From NCBI RefSeq assembly GCF_934630535.1, contig NZ_CAKTVU010000002.1, forward strand, positions 124,001-188,000: a stretch of 64,000 nucleotides of DNA. Reading direction: 5' to 3'. The stretch is from an uncultured Senegalimassilia sp. (lineage in GTDB: Bacteria > Actinomycetota > Coriobacteriia > Coriobacteriales > Eggerthellaceae). Shown piece after piece: positions 16,559 through 23,722 of the stretch. The position numbers were made by a program, and so were the translations under genes. Below the pieces are notes generated by a model. It was not told the DNA's origin. It made no database searches and saw nothing but the letters and a program-made list of their open reading frames with translations. Numbering within the stretch: the stretch's first letter is position 1; every line of letters begins with the position of its first letter.

Positions 16559-17862
16559 TGAGCATGAAGCGTTTTCTATCCGGCGACGAGGCGTTCGCCG
16601 AGGGCGTGCGCCTGGCGCGGCCGCAGGTGATCTCGGCCTACCCCATCACGCCGCAGACCGTCGTGGTCGAGCGCCTTTCCGAGATGGTCGAGGAAGGCCA
16701 GCTGGCGGCCGAATACGTGCACGTCGAAAGCGAGCATTCGGCCCTGTCGTGCGCCATCGGCGCGTCGGCCACGGGCGCGCGCACGTTCACGGCGACGTCA
16801 AGCCAGGGCCTGCTGTATATGGCCGAGTGCCTGACCTACGCCGCGGGCGGGCGCTTTCCCATCGTCATGATGAACGCGAACCGCGCCACCGCGCTGCCGT
16901 GGAACATCTACGGCGACCAACGCGACAGCCTGGCGCTGCTGGATCACGGCTGGGTGCAGGCGTACGCGCAGGACAACCAAGAGGCGCTCGACCTGGCGCT
17001 TATGGCCTATGCAGTGGCCGAGGACCCCGAGGTCCGCACGCCGTTCATGGTGAACTTGGACGGTTTTGCGCTCACGCACACCTATGAAAGCGTGGACATT
17101 CCCGACCAGGAGCAGGCCGACGCGTTCCTGCCGCCCTACGACGGCGCGGGCAACCGCTTCGACTTCGCAAACCCCGTCAACATCGGCTACTCGGCGGGAC
17201 CGGAGTTCAACCGCTACTTCAAGCACTCCGCGCACGAAGGCATGCTGGCGGCAGCAGACGCCGTCGAGCGCGCGGAGGCGCGTTTCGCCGAGGTTTTCGG
17301 CAGAAGCTACCCGGGGCTGATCGAAGCCGTGGACTGCGACGATGCCGACATCGTTCTGGTCACGCTAGGGTCCATCGCCGGCCTGGCGCGCGAACGCGTG
17401 GCGCAGCTGCGCGCGCAGGGCGTGAAGGCGGGCCTGCTGCGCATCCGCTACATGCGCCCGTTCCCCGCGCAGCAGATCGTCGCGGCCCTGGCGGGCACGG
17501 CGGCGGTCGGAGTGCTGGAGAAGGATGTCAGCTTCGGCGCGGAAGGCACGGTCATGACCAACGTATGCTCCGCGCTGCAGCAGGAGGGCAACTCCGTGCC
17601 CGTGGTGAACTTCGTGGGCGGCCTGGGCGGCGACGACATCACGCAGGCCCAGATGAGAGGCATGTTCGAGGTGCTTTCCCAGATCGCCGAGGGACGTATC
17701 GCGCCCGAGGATTGCCCGCGCGTGGGCTTTTTGGGCGTCGACTCCGTGGCCGACGAGTTCGGCAACCCCTGCTGCGAAGGTTGCGGGGCGGCCGCTGCGG
17801 GCGGCGACTCTGAAGGCGTGCGCAAAGGTGCGTGCGCGACCGATGCGGAAGGAGGCCGATAG
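16558..17862 (+). CDS. 2-oxoacid:ferredoxin oxidoreductase, alpha subunit
   Basis: The 434-residue protein matches POR/VOR alpha subunits. It opens with ISAYPITPQTVVVE, continues with HVESEHSALSCAIGASATGARTF (the CoA/TPP interface region), and carries domain II-type sequences to about residue 395. The C-terminal 30 residues form an unusual Cys- and Gly-rich tail (NPCCEGCG...) absent from most homologues. The start overlaps the previous stop and has AAGGAGG. It forms the catalytic complex with the gamma-delta and beta proteins. Confidence 0.9.
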   Translation: MSMKRFLSGDEAFAEGVRLARPQVISAYPITPQTVVVERLSEMVEEGQLAAEYVHVESEHSALSCAIGASATGARTFTATSSQGLLYMAECLTYAAGGRFPIVMMNANRATALPWNIYGDQRDSLALLDHGWVQAYAQDNQEALDLALMAYAVAEDPEVRTPFMVNLDGFALTHTYESVDIPDQEQADAFLPPYDGAGNRFDFANPVNIGYSAGPEFNRYFKHSAHEGMLAAADAVERAEARFAEVFGRSYPGLIEAVDCDDADIVLVTLGSIAGLARERVAQLRAQGVKAGLLRIRYMRPFPAQQIVAALAGTAAVGVLEKDVSFGAEGTVMTNVCSALQQEGNSVPVVNFVGGLGGDDITQAQMRGMFEVLSQIAEGRIAPEDCPRVGFLGVDSVADEFGNPCCEGCGAAAAGGDSEGVRKGACATDAEGGR

Positions 17863-17864
17863 CT

Positions 17865-18785
17865 ATGGCTTTGAACGCGAAGACCCTGCCCGATGACGAG
17901 TTCTTCTTCGGGCACAAGGCCTGCGCCGGATGCGGCGGATCGCTTGCCGTCCGCGCGGCGCTCAAGGTGCTCGGCCCGAACGCGGTGGCGGCGCTGCCGG
18001 CGGGCTGCATGAGCGCCGTCGGCTTCAATTTCCCGCAACTTTCGTTCGCCAACAACGCGATGATCACGCCTTTTGCGGCGACGGCGAGCGTGCTCACCGG
18101 CATCGAGTCAGGTTTGCGGGCGCAGGGCATCAAACCCGACGACTGCACCGTGGTTGGTTTCGCCGGCGACGGCGGCACCGCCGACATCGGCCTGCAGGCG
18201 CTCTCGGGCGCCATCGACCGCAACGACGACGTGCTCTACATCTGCTACGACAACGAGGCGTACATGAACACGGGCATCCAGAAGAGCTCGCTGACGCCCT
18301 TCGGCGCGAAGACCACCACCACGCCGGCCGGGCGCAACGCGCACGGGTGCCTGACGCAGAAGAAGAACGTGTTCGAAATCGTTGCCGCGCACGGCATTCC
18401 CTATGCGGCCACGGCGAGCGTGGGGTACCTGCCCGACTTTCTGCGCAAGCTGGAACGCGCCCGCGACATCCGCGGCACGCGCTTCATCCACGTGATCGCC
18501 CCGTGCCCCACCGGCTGGGGCTGCCCCGAGGCAGACATGGTGGACGTGGCGCGCGATATCGTGGATTGCGGCCTGTGGTACCTGGCCGAGTACGAGGGAC
18601 CCCAGGTCAGCGACGTGCCGGGCGGGCAGTTCAAACTCAGCAGGAACCCGCGCGAGTTCGCCAGCGTGGAGGCGTACCTTCGCCGCCAGGGCAGGTTCCG
18701 CGCGCTCACCGACGACGAGATCGCGCAGGTCGAAGCCGGCCGCGACGCGAAATGGGAGCAGATCCGCCGCGACTGGACGGCGTAG
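17865..18785 (+). CDS. 2-oxoacid:ferredoxin oxidoreductase, beta (TPP-binding) subunit
   Basis: The 306-residue subunit holds thiamine diphosphate and the proximal iron-sulfur cluster. CAGCGG near residue 20 supplies cluster cysteines, and FAGDGGTADIG with YDNEAYMNTG forms the TPP/Mg site. Order gamma-delta, alpha, beta with 1-2 bp junctions marks one operon of three genes. The beta start at 17865 follows GGAAGGAGG. A strong terminator follows directly. Confidence 0.92.
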   Translation: MALNAKTLPDDEFFFGHKACAGCGGSLAVRAALKVLGPNAVAALPAGCMSAVGFNFPQLSFANNAMITPFAATASVLTGIESGLRAQGIKPDDCTVVGFAGDGGTADIGLQALSGAIDRNDDVLYICYDNEAYMNTGIQKSSLTPFGAKTTTTPAGRNAHGCLTQKKNVFEIVAAHGIPYAATASVGYLPDFLRKLERARDIRGTRFIHVIAPCPTGWGCPEADMVDVARDIVDCGLWYLAEYEGPQVSDVPGGQFKLSRNPREFASVEAYLRRQGRFRALTDDEIAQVEAGRDAKWEQIRRDWTA

Positions 18786-18806
18786 AAAGCAAAACCCTAT
18801 AGAAAC

Positions 18807-18836
18807 GGAAACCGGCGCTCGAGGGCGCCGGTTTCC
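18807..18836. terminator. terminator between the oxidoreductase operon and the stress protein gene
   Basis: A 12-bp perfect stem (18807-18818 with 18825-18836, loop TCGAGG) lies between convergent genes and can serve both. Confidence 0.8.
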
Positions 18837-18892
18837 GTATGGAGGGGGATGCCGCTATGGGGAGATGCGACATCGAATATGTTGCGGAGCGC

Positions 18893-19750
18893 TTATGCCT
18901 GAGGGACGATGATGGTCGGCACCTTCAGGTTCAAAAGCACGCTGTGCGTGACGCTGCCGAACAGCGTGCGGCCCAACGCATTGCGCGAGTTGGTGCCCAT
19001 GACCAGCATGGATGCTTCCTTGCTGGCTTCAATAAGGGCACGGGAGGGCGAGGAATCCTCAACGGTGCGACCCGTAACTTGCAACCCCGGATATTCATAG
19101 GCAAGGCGACCGAGCTGACGGTCGAGCTCGGCCTGGCGCTGTTCGCCAACAGGCGTCAAGCCGCCGCCCATGGATTCCGCGGTGCGCTCAAGCCACGCGG
19201 GAACGCCCCAGGCGCTGATCAGCTCAAGCGGCTGCTCGAATGCTACGGCCGCGCGCGCGGCGAAGTCGATGGCGCGAGCGCTGACCGCCTCGTCGGGGCC
19301 GACGCCCACGACGATCCCGGAGCCCTGCTGCTTCGCATCCCAGTCAGCGGGCACCACAACGGTAGGAACGCTGGTGGACACGGACACGCGCAGGCCCTTC
19401 GCGCCGCCGATGGTTTCGCCGATGGTGTGCCCATGGTGGCTGCCCAGCACGATGAGGTCATGCATGGCCGCGGAATCGGCGAGCACGCCGACGATGTCGC
19501 CAACCGAGACGCTGGCCTGGATATGCATATCGGGATAGCTTTCCAGGGCTGCCTGACGTTTCTTCTCAAGTGCCGCCGTTGCGGTTTCGGTGATGGTTTC
19601 GACGCTTACCCCGGCTTTGTTGGCAATCGCCTCGTCGATGACCGCCAGCATATGGACGTCGTAGCCGACCACGCGAGCGAATCGCACCGCCCAATCAAGG
19701 GCGCGACGCCCGCGATCGCTGCCGTCAATGCCTACCAAAATGCTTCCCAT
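18893..19750 (-). CDS. universal stress protein, tandem UspA domains
   Basis: The 285-residue cytoplasmic protein has two Usp domains. The first starts SILVGIDGSDRGRRALDWA and has GSHHGHTIGE. The second starts about residue 148 (GIVVGVGPDEAVS) and ends with MGTNSRNALGRTLFGSVTHSV, the G-x2-G-x9-G-[ST] ATP-binding loop. In tandem Usp proteins usually only one domain binds ATP; here the second has the complete loop. The role is in stress survival, without a defined reaction. It is transcribed alone. Confidence 0.93.
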   Translation of the reverse strand: MGSILVGIDGSDRGRRALDWAVRFARVVGYDVHMLAVIDEAIANKAGVSVETITETATAALEKKRQAALESYPDMHIQASVSVGDIVGVLADSAAMHDLIVLGSHHGHTIGETIGGAKGLRVSVSTSVPTVVVPADWDAKQQGSGIVVGVGPDEAVSARAIDFAARAAVAFEQPLELISAWGVPAWLERTAESMGGGLTPVGEQRQAELDRQLGRLAYEYPGLQVTGRTVEDSSPSRALIEASKEASMLVMGTNSRNALGRTLFGSVTHSVLLNLKVPTIIVPQA

Positions 19751-20075
19751 TGCAACTCCTAACGAAGTAATCGCATTCGGATATCGGTCAGAAGATGATA
19801 CCCGCCAAAAGCACCTATCCGCAATCGCTGATTAGTGGAACCTGAGCGCTTTGCCCGACGAGCGTTTCGCAACCGCTCGCAAGCCTTCGGCAAGTCTCAT
19901 TAAACACCAGCACCACCCACTTGAGCAGTAAAAACCCTGTAAATCTGCCGCGAAGGGCACATCAAAGAGCACCTACACCCTCGAACATACCCTGAGCCAC
20001 AACTAGCACTCCGGTAAAGATTGTTTTCGAAAGGAAAACTGCAATCGCCGATTTGACCGCACGCAAAATGTACGC
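19751..20075. other. intergenic before the AbiF locus
   Basis: No gene is supported in these 325 bp. The base composition drops in G+C from here into the AbiF locus, consistent with an acquired segment. TTGACCG occurs at about 20053 and again in the promoter at 20076. Confidence 0.35.
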
Positions 20076-20104
20076 TTGACCGAAAACGCTAAGGACGATA
20101 AAGT
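20076..20104 (+). promoter_or_regulatory. promoter of the first small transcription unit
   Basis: TTGACC (20076-20081) and TAAAGT (20099-20104) are separated by exactly 17 bp. Transcription would start near 20111. Confidence 0.6.
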
Positions 20105-20110
20105 AACGCT

Positions 20111-20190
20111 ACTGATACGGCCCCGTGGACTCTAAGTGAGGCGGGGACTAGAAGGGTCGCTAGCCTACCGGGTTAGCGACCCTTTGACTT
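20111..20190 (+). ncRNA. candidate small RNA 1 upstream of abiF
   Basis: Downstream of a consensus-like promoter lie two nested structures. CCCCG/CGGGG arms lie near 20120-20147, and a 10-bp stem AGGGTCGCTA/TAGCGACCCT follows at about 20152-20182, continuing into TTTGACTTAT. An RNA of about 75 nt ending at the second hairpin is predicted. Structured RNAs next to abiF genes have been described as the abiF RNA motif; I cannot confirm the match to that covariance model. Confidence 0.45.
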
Positions 20191-20318
20191 ATAAGGGCGG
20201 CGAACAACAAGGGAATTCAAGCTACAGACGGGCTTATGCCGCTGTCGAGAACCGAGCGAACGCATTGCGCCTCGAAACGGAAAAGCAATTTGCCAACCGA
20301 AAGAAGCGCTATGTGGTT

Positions 20319-20347
20319 TTGACATTCGGAATAAATGAAGGTAGAGT
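20319..20347 (+). promoter_or_regulatory. promoter of the second small transcription unit
   Basis: TTGACA (20319-20324, perfect consensus) and TAGAGT (20342-20347) are exactly 17 bp apart. Transcription would start near 20354. Confidence 0.7.
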
Positions 20348-20353
20348 ATTCGG

Positions 20354-20421
20354 CGTGATGAGGTTGCGAAACGGTACGTCCGCCGCAATCCAAGAAAACC
20401 GCCGAAAGGCGGTTTTCTTGT
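20354..20421 (+). ncRNA. candidate small RNA 2 with its own terminator, directly before abiF
   Basis: This unit of about 68 nt runs from a consensus promoter to a perfect rho-independent terminator, a 12-bp stem with GAAA loop (20392-20419). The body can fold as GTTGCG/CGCAAT around an inner CGG/CCG pairing. The terminator ends 12 bp before the AbiF start codon and overlaps its leader, so termination could also attenuate abiF. The position and compactness fit the RNA family reported beside abiF genes, which may act as an RNA antitoxin; this is inference. Confidence 0.6.
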
Positions 20422-20432
20422 ATAGGGGGATC

Positions 20433-21350
20433 ATGGACAAACCGTTCAAGACCATTGAGGAGCAAATTGAGCTAATCGAATCGCGAGGGATGATGACGGA
20501 CGATAACACGCCCGGAATTCTATTGCGCGAGGGATACTACTCTGTTATCAACGGTTACAAAGCACCCTTCATCGACAAAGCGGCAACCGCCGCGGCGGGT
20601 GACGACAGATACTCGCCAGGCTCGAAGTTTTCAGATATTTACAGCTTATTCCGATTTGACCGAGCGTTAAGGCTTCTTCTGTTCGGCCGTTTTTCCATTG
20701 CCGAGGAAACGTTGAAGACCATCGCGTCTCATTGTTTTTCTCAAGCCCACACGGGAGAACGCGAGCCTTACCTGGACCCTGCTAACTACGATGCAGAAAA
20801 GCACCAGGTAACCAGACTTATCTCGGATTTCGAAACTGCTCTTGGCAGAAACCCGCGAAGGCAGCCAAAACACAAACTCTACCTGCAGCATTATGTATCG
20901 AATCATGACGAGGTGCCAGTCTGGGTGATTATGAAGTACATGACGCTAGGGCAAGCGTTCAAGTTTTACTGCTTCCAGCCAGAGTCCGTTCGAAACGATG
21001 TAGCTAAGACCTTCTCAAAGCTATACGCTAGCTGCCATGCGAAACCGATTCGCATCAGCCAAAGAAAACTGCGCTTGGTGTACGATCACATCAAGGATTT
21101 TCGCAACATATGCGCCCACGATGAAAGATTGTACTGCGCAAGAGTCGCGCCTTCTTCCGACACGGCAATCGGCGACGTGGTCAAAGAGCTGCAGCTGGTG
21201 CTGTCAAAGGAAGAGTACGTGAGCTTCTTGGCGGACTATCTAAAAATAATGCCGGAGTTAGCAAGGGGCATCGATCACAAAATCATGGCAAAGGTATTGA
21301 ACGACATGAAAATGGGTCCGATTATGGAATCATTCGTGATCAACGAGTGA
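20433..21350 (+). CDS. AbiF/AbiD-type abortive infection protein (Abi_2, HEPN)
   Basis: The 305-residue protein matches the Abi_2 family of phage-defence proteins. It opens with KPFKTIEEQIELIESRGM and carries LREGYYSVINGYK, FRFDRALR and, near residue 235, FRNICAHDERLY. The segment R-NICA-H is an R-x4-H motif, the catalytic signature of HEPN ribonucleases. Abi_2 proteins are thought to shut down infected cells by RNA cleavage. The frame is open upstream to 20136, but that part overlaps the small RNA and its terminator. The ATG at 20433 follows GGGGG. The locus is AT-richer than its surroundings, suggesting transfer. Confidence 0.85.
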   Translation: MDKPFKTIEEQIELIESRGMMTDDNTPGILLREGYYSVINGYKAPFIDKAATAAAGDDRYSPGSKFSDIYSLFRFDRALRLLLFGRFSIAEETLKTIASHCFSQAHTGEREPYLDPANYDAEKHQVTRLISDFETALGRNPRRQPKHKLYLQHYVSNHDEVPVWVIMKYMTLGQAFKFYCFQPESVRNDVAKTFSKLYASCHAKPIRISQRKLRLVYDHIKDFRNICAHDERLYCARVAPSSDTAIGDVVKELQLVLSKEEYVSFLADYLKIMPELARGIDHKIMAKVLNDMKMGPIMESFVINE

Positions 21351-21638
21351 TTCCATGCGCTACCATATGCCTAAGAAGGCCCCAGGAGCCGCGCAACATG
21401 AAGAGCAAAAAGGCAGCGCATCTTAGCGCATCCGCAAATCGCACGCAGCTAGAGGCGCTACAGGAAGCTCGTTTCGCACTAGACCCATCTGATTGGCGAG
21501 CAGAGGCAACGGCCCGCTGAGCAACCTCAGCCTCGCGGGAGGCACGCAGCAAACGACATGGAAAGCCGGTGCGAACAATAAATTTGCAAGGCCGCAAAAC
21601 ATGCGCCCCTCGGACGCGCTATAGCCGAGAGGCGCTAG
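21351..21638 (+). other. degraded sequence between abiF and the recombinase remnant
   Basis: The sequence has stops in all frames and no complete gene. It probably contains further decayed parts of the recombinase whose C-terminus is readable at 21639-21779, but I cannot trace a convincing homology here. Confidence 0.35.
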
Positions 21639-21779
21639 AGAATGCATCCTCAAACACGCGAACTCATTATGTGCCACAAGCTACCGGGGGTGACAGAAAG
21701 GCACTGCTTCTGGGCAGATGAACGGCTCGTGGTCGACGCATTCAAAGAGGACTATGTTGCAAACAATGAGAGGACTTGA
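21639..21779 (+). pseudogene. C-terminal remnant of a tyrosine recombinase
   Basis: The readable frame gives LIMCHKLPGVTERHCFWAD followed by a tail VVDAFKEDYVANN and a stop. It aligns with the longer remnant at 56021-56269 (LMGHKMEGVTGKHYLRPD, ...RAFADDYFANN). The motif is the end of a phage-type integrase (H, then ten residues to H-Y). Here the catalytic Tyr is replaced by Cys and the N-terminal part is gone. A frame stop precedes it, so it cannot be functional. Confidence 0.65.
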
Positions 21780-21785
21780 GATATT

Positions 21786-21816
21786 TTAGGATATGCTCCT
21801 ATATTTCCCCAGGTCA
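21786..21816 (+). other. recombinase-associated signature, possible attachment-site scar (copy 1)
   Basis: TTAGGATAT, nine bases, then TTTCCCCAGGTCA directly follow the recombinase remnant. The identical arrangement with the same spacing follows the second remnant at 56276-56306. In both cases the signature ends 2-5 bp before the stop codon of a minus-strand core gene. This suggests integration at gene 3' ends. Confidence 0.5.
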
Positions 21817-21821
21817 AAATC

Positions 21822-22052
21822 CTAGTGGAACATGGGAATCATAAGCCAGAGGGCGAATAAGACGATCGAGACGCAGGCAGTGAAGCAGATCACAGAGACC
21901 ACTCGGTGCAGCAGATGAGCGTTGCCCTGGGCATCCACCGAGCCGTCGGCCCACATGCGCAAACCCCAGGCATACAGAACGCTGATAAGGCTTGCGACGC
22001 AAACCGCGGTGAATAGAACGGTGGCGAAGCTAATGATTTCAGTCGTGATCAT
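21822..22052 (-). CDS. small membrane protein linked to the Pit transporter
   Basis: The 76-residue protein has two hydrophobic helices (about residues 5-30 and 48-73) joined by a short polar stretch. It starts 12 bp after the Pit stop codon with AAGGAAGG, so it is in the same operon. I recognise no family. A role as an accessory or regulatory subunit of the phosphate transporter is suggested only by position. Confidence 0.7.
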   Translation of the reverse strand: MITTEIISFATVLFTAVCVASLISVLYAWGLRMWADGSVDAQGNAHLLHRVVSVICFTACVSIVLFALWLMIPMFH

Positions 22053-22064
22053 GTTCTACCTTCC

Positions 22065-23234
22065 TTACGCAGCCTGAGCTTGAGGCTGAACCATGCGAGT
22101 CTTTTCGGCGTTGATGTTCACCTCGTGGCTATCGTTGACGTTGCCGCTGTTGACCGGATTGCGCTTCGAAAGGCGGAAGATGATCAACGCGACGCACGCG
22201 GCGATGACAACCGTTGCCACGGTTCCCCAGACGCCGGTTTTTGCCAGCGCGCAGGCAAGAGCGCCGACGATACCGGCCGCGGGGAAGGTGACCAGCCAGG
22301 CGATTGCCATACGGCCAGCAACGCCCCAGTTGACCGGATTGCCCTTCTTGCCAAGGCCGGTACCGATGATGGAGCCGGAGCAAACCTGCGTGGTGGAAAG
22401 CGCGAAGCCAAGGTGGGACGACACCAGGATGGTGGTTGCGCTTGCTGCCTCGGCGGCGAAGCCCTGCGGGGTGCTGATCTCGGTCAGGCCCTTGCCCAGC
22501 GTGCGGATGACGCGCCAACCGCCCATATACGTGCCGGCGGCGATGGCGAGGCCGCAGATGGCGACGGCCCAAAGCTCAGGACCGGAGCCGGAAGGCTGCA
22601 GACCCACGGCGATAAGCGTCAGCGTGATGATGCCCATGGTCTTCTGAGCATCGTTGGTGCCGTGAGAAAGCGCCACCAGGCAAGCGGTAACCGTCTGGCC
22701 GTGACGGAAGCCGGATTCAACCTGCTTCTCGCTCATGTGCTTGACCACGGCGAAGATAAGCTTCACTGCGCAGAATGCAGCAAGACCGGCGACAACGGGA
22801 GACACCAGAGCAGGGACGAGGATCTTGGTGATCACAGCAGCGAAGTTCACGCCCTCAACGCCCGCGCCGATGATGACGGCGCCGACCAGACCGCCGAACA
22901 GCGCATGGCTGCTCGAGGAAGGAAGGCCCACCAGCCAGGTGAGCAGGTTCCAAATGATGGCACCGATCAAGCCCGCCAAGATGAACTCAGGCGCGATGGT
23001 GACAACTTGCTCGTTGATCAAACCACCGGAGATGGTCTTTGCGACCTCCACAGACAGAAACGCGCCGACGAGGTTCAGCGTACCCGCGGCCATGACGGCG
23101 GTTTTGGGCTTAAGCGCGCCCGTCGCGATGGACGTGGCCATTGCATTGGCCGTATCGTGGAAACCGTTCGTGAAGTCAAACGTCAATGCGGTGACGATCA
23201 CCAAGCCGACGATTACCAGCGTTGCCGGATCCAT
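22065..23234 (-). CDS. pit: PiT-family inorganic phosphate transporter
   Basis: The 389-residue inner-membrane protein imports phosphate with a cation. Both PiT signature repeats are present: TNGFHDTANAMATSIATGAL near residue 20 and ALSHGTNDAQKTMGIITL near 195. Around ten helices lie between and after them. The C-terminal tail is polar and rich in Asn and Gln. It precedes a small membrane protein in the same operon. The start at 23234 follows GGGAGAACG. Confidence 0.92.
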   Translation of the reverse strand: MDPATLVIVGLVIVTALTFDFTNGFHDTANAMATSIATGALKPKTAVMAAGTLNLVGAFLSVEVAKTISGGLINEQVVTIAPEFILAGLIGAIIWNLLTWLVGLPSSSSHALFGGLVGAVIIGAGVEGVNFAAVITKILVPALVSPVVAGLAAFCAVKLIFAVVKHMSEKQVESGFRHGQTVTACLVALSHGTNDAQKTMGIITLTLIAVGLQPSGSGPELWAVAICGLAIAAGTYMGGWRVIRTLGKGLTEISTPQGFAAEAASATTILVSSHLGFALSTTQVCSGSIIGTGLGKKGNPVNWGVAGRMAIAWLVTFPAAGIVGALACALAKTGVWGTVATVVIAACVALIIFRLSKRNPVNSGNVNDSHEVNINAEKTRMVQPQAQAA

Positions 23235-23484
23235 TACTTTCGTTCTCCCTTCGAAAACCTCATTGCGTCGTTAAAGCATCGAACGTTTGAGTGGCTCTAC
23301 CCCATATGAGAGCCTGTCGGTCTCGAACGCGTTACTGCGACGTTTCAAGGGCGCAGCACACCCTCGGCATGCAGAGAGAAAGTCTAGGGGCGATATGTAA
23401 AGCGACTGTAAGGCAGACTTCAGATGAGGGTAATGCTTTTGAGGAATCGGGGAGAAGAAGTGAGAAGACCGCTCATCGTAGAAA

Positions 23485-23710
23485 GTTCATTCTTGAACTT
23501 CAGGGGCTTTATGAAATTGAACACACGGCTATGCGAACGTGCTACACTGCAAGAAATTGAACCTATGAACTCTGAACTGCAACTGAGCGATAACTTCAGC
23601 TCATGGTTCAGTTTAAAGGTTCATGGACCGAATTGTTCATACTTTGGTTCAATTTAAAGTTCAATTCTATGTTGAACTGAATTTTGAACCTGCAAGTTTG
23701 AACTTTGAAC
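23485..23710. repeat. TGAAC/GTTCA pentamer array before the XRE-aminotransferase gene
   Basis: Fourteen copies of TGAAC or its complement GTTCA occur in 226 bp. TGAAC copies start at 23494, 23518, 23558, 23566, 23573, 23673, 23685, 23699 and 23706. GTTCA copies start at 23485, 23606, 23619, 23635, 23647 and 23659. Most sit in TTGAAC(C/T) or (A/G)GTTCA context, often 7-14 bp apart. The region is AT-rich and directly upstream of a gene for a helix-turn-helix protein, so it looks like a multi-site operator. About nine more copies continue inside the gene, concentrated in its linker (23962-24038). Confidence 0.75.
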
Positions 23711-23722
23711 GAAAGGAACGGC

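Noticed and set aside
20136..20432. In-frame upstream extension of the AbiF protein
   Set aside because: It covers two promoters and a perfect terminator, and the residues do not match Abi_2 proteins.
23485..23710. TGAAC array as further copies of the 25-bp dispersed repeat
   Set aside because: Only the end pentamers are shared; the GGGGACGGAGG centre is absent.
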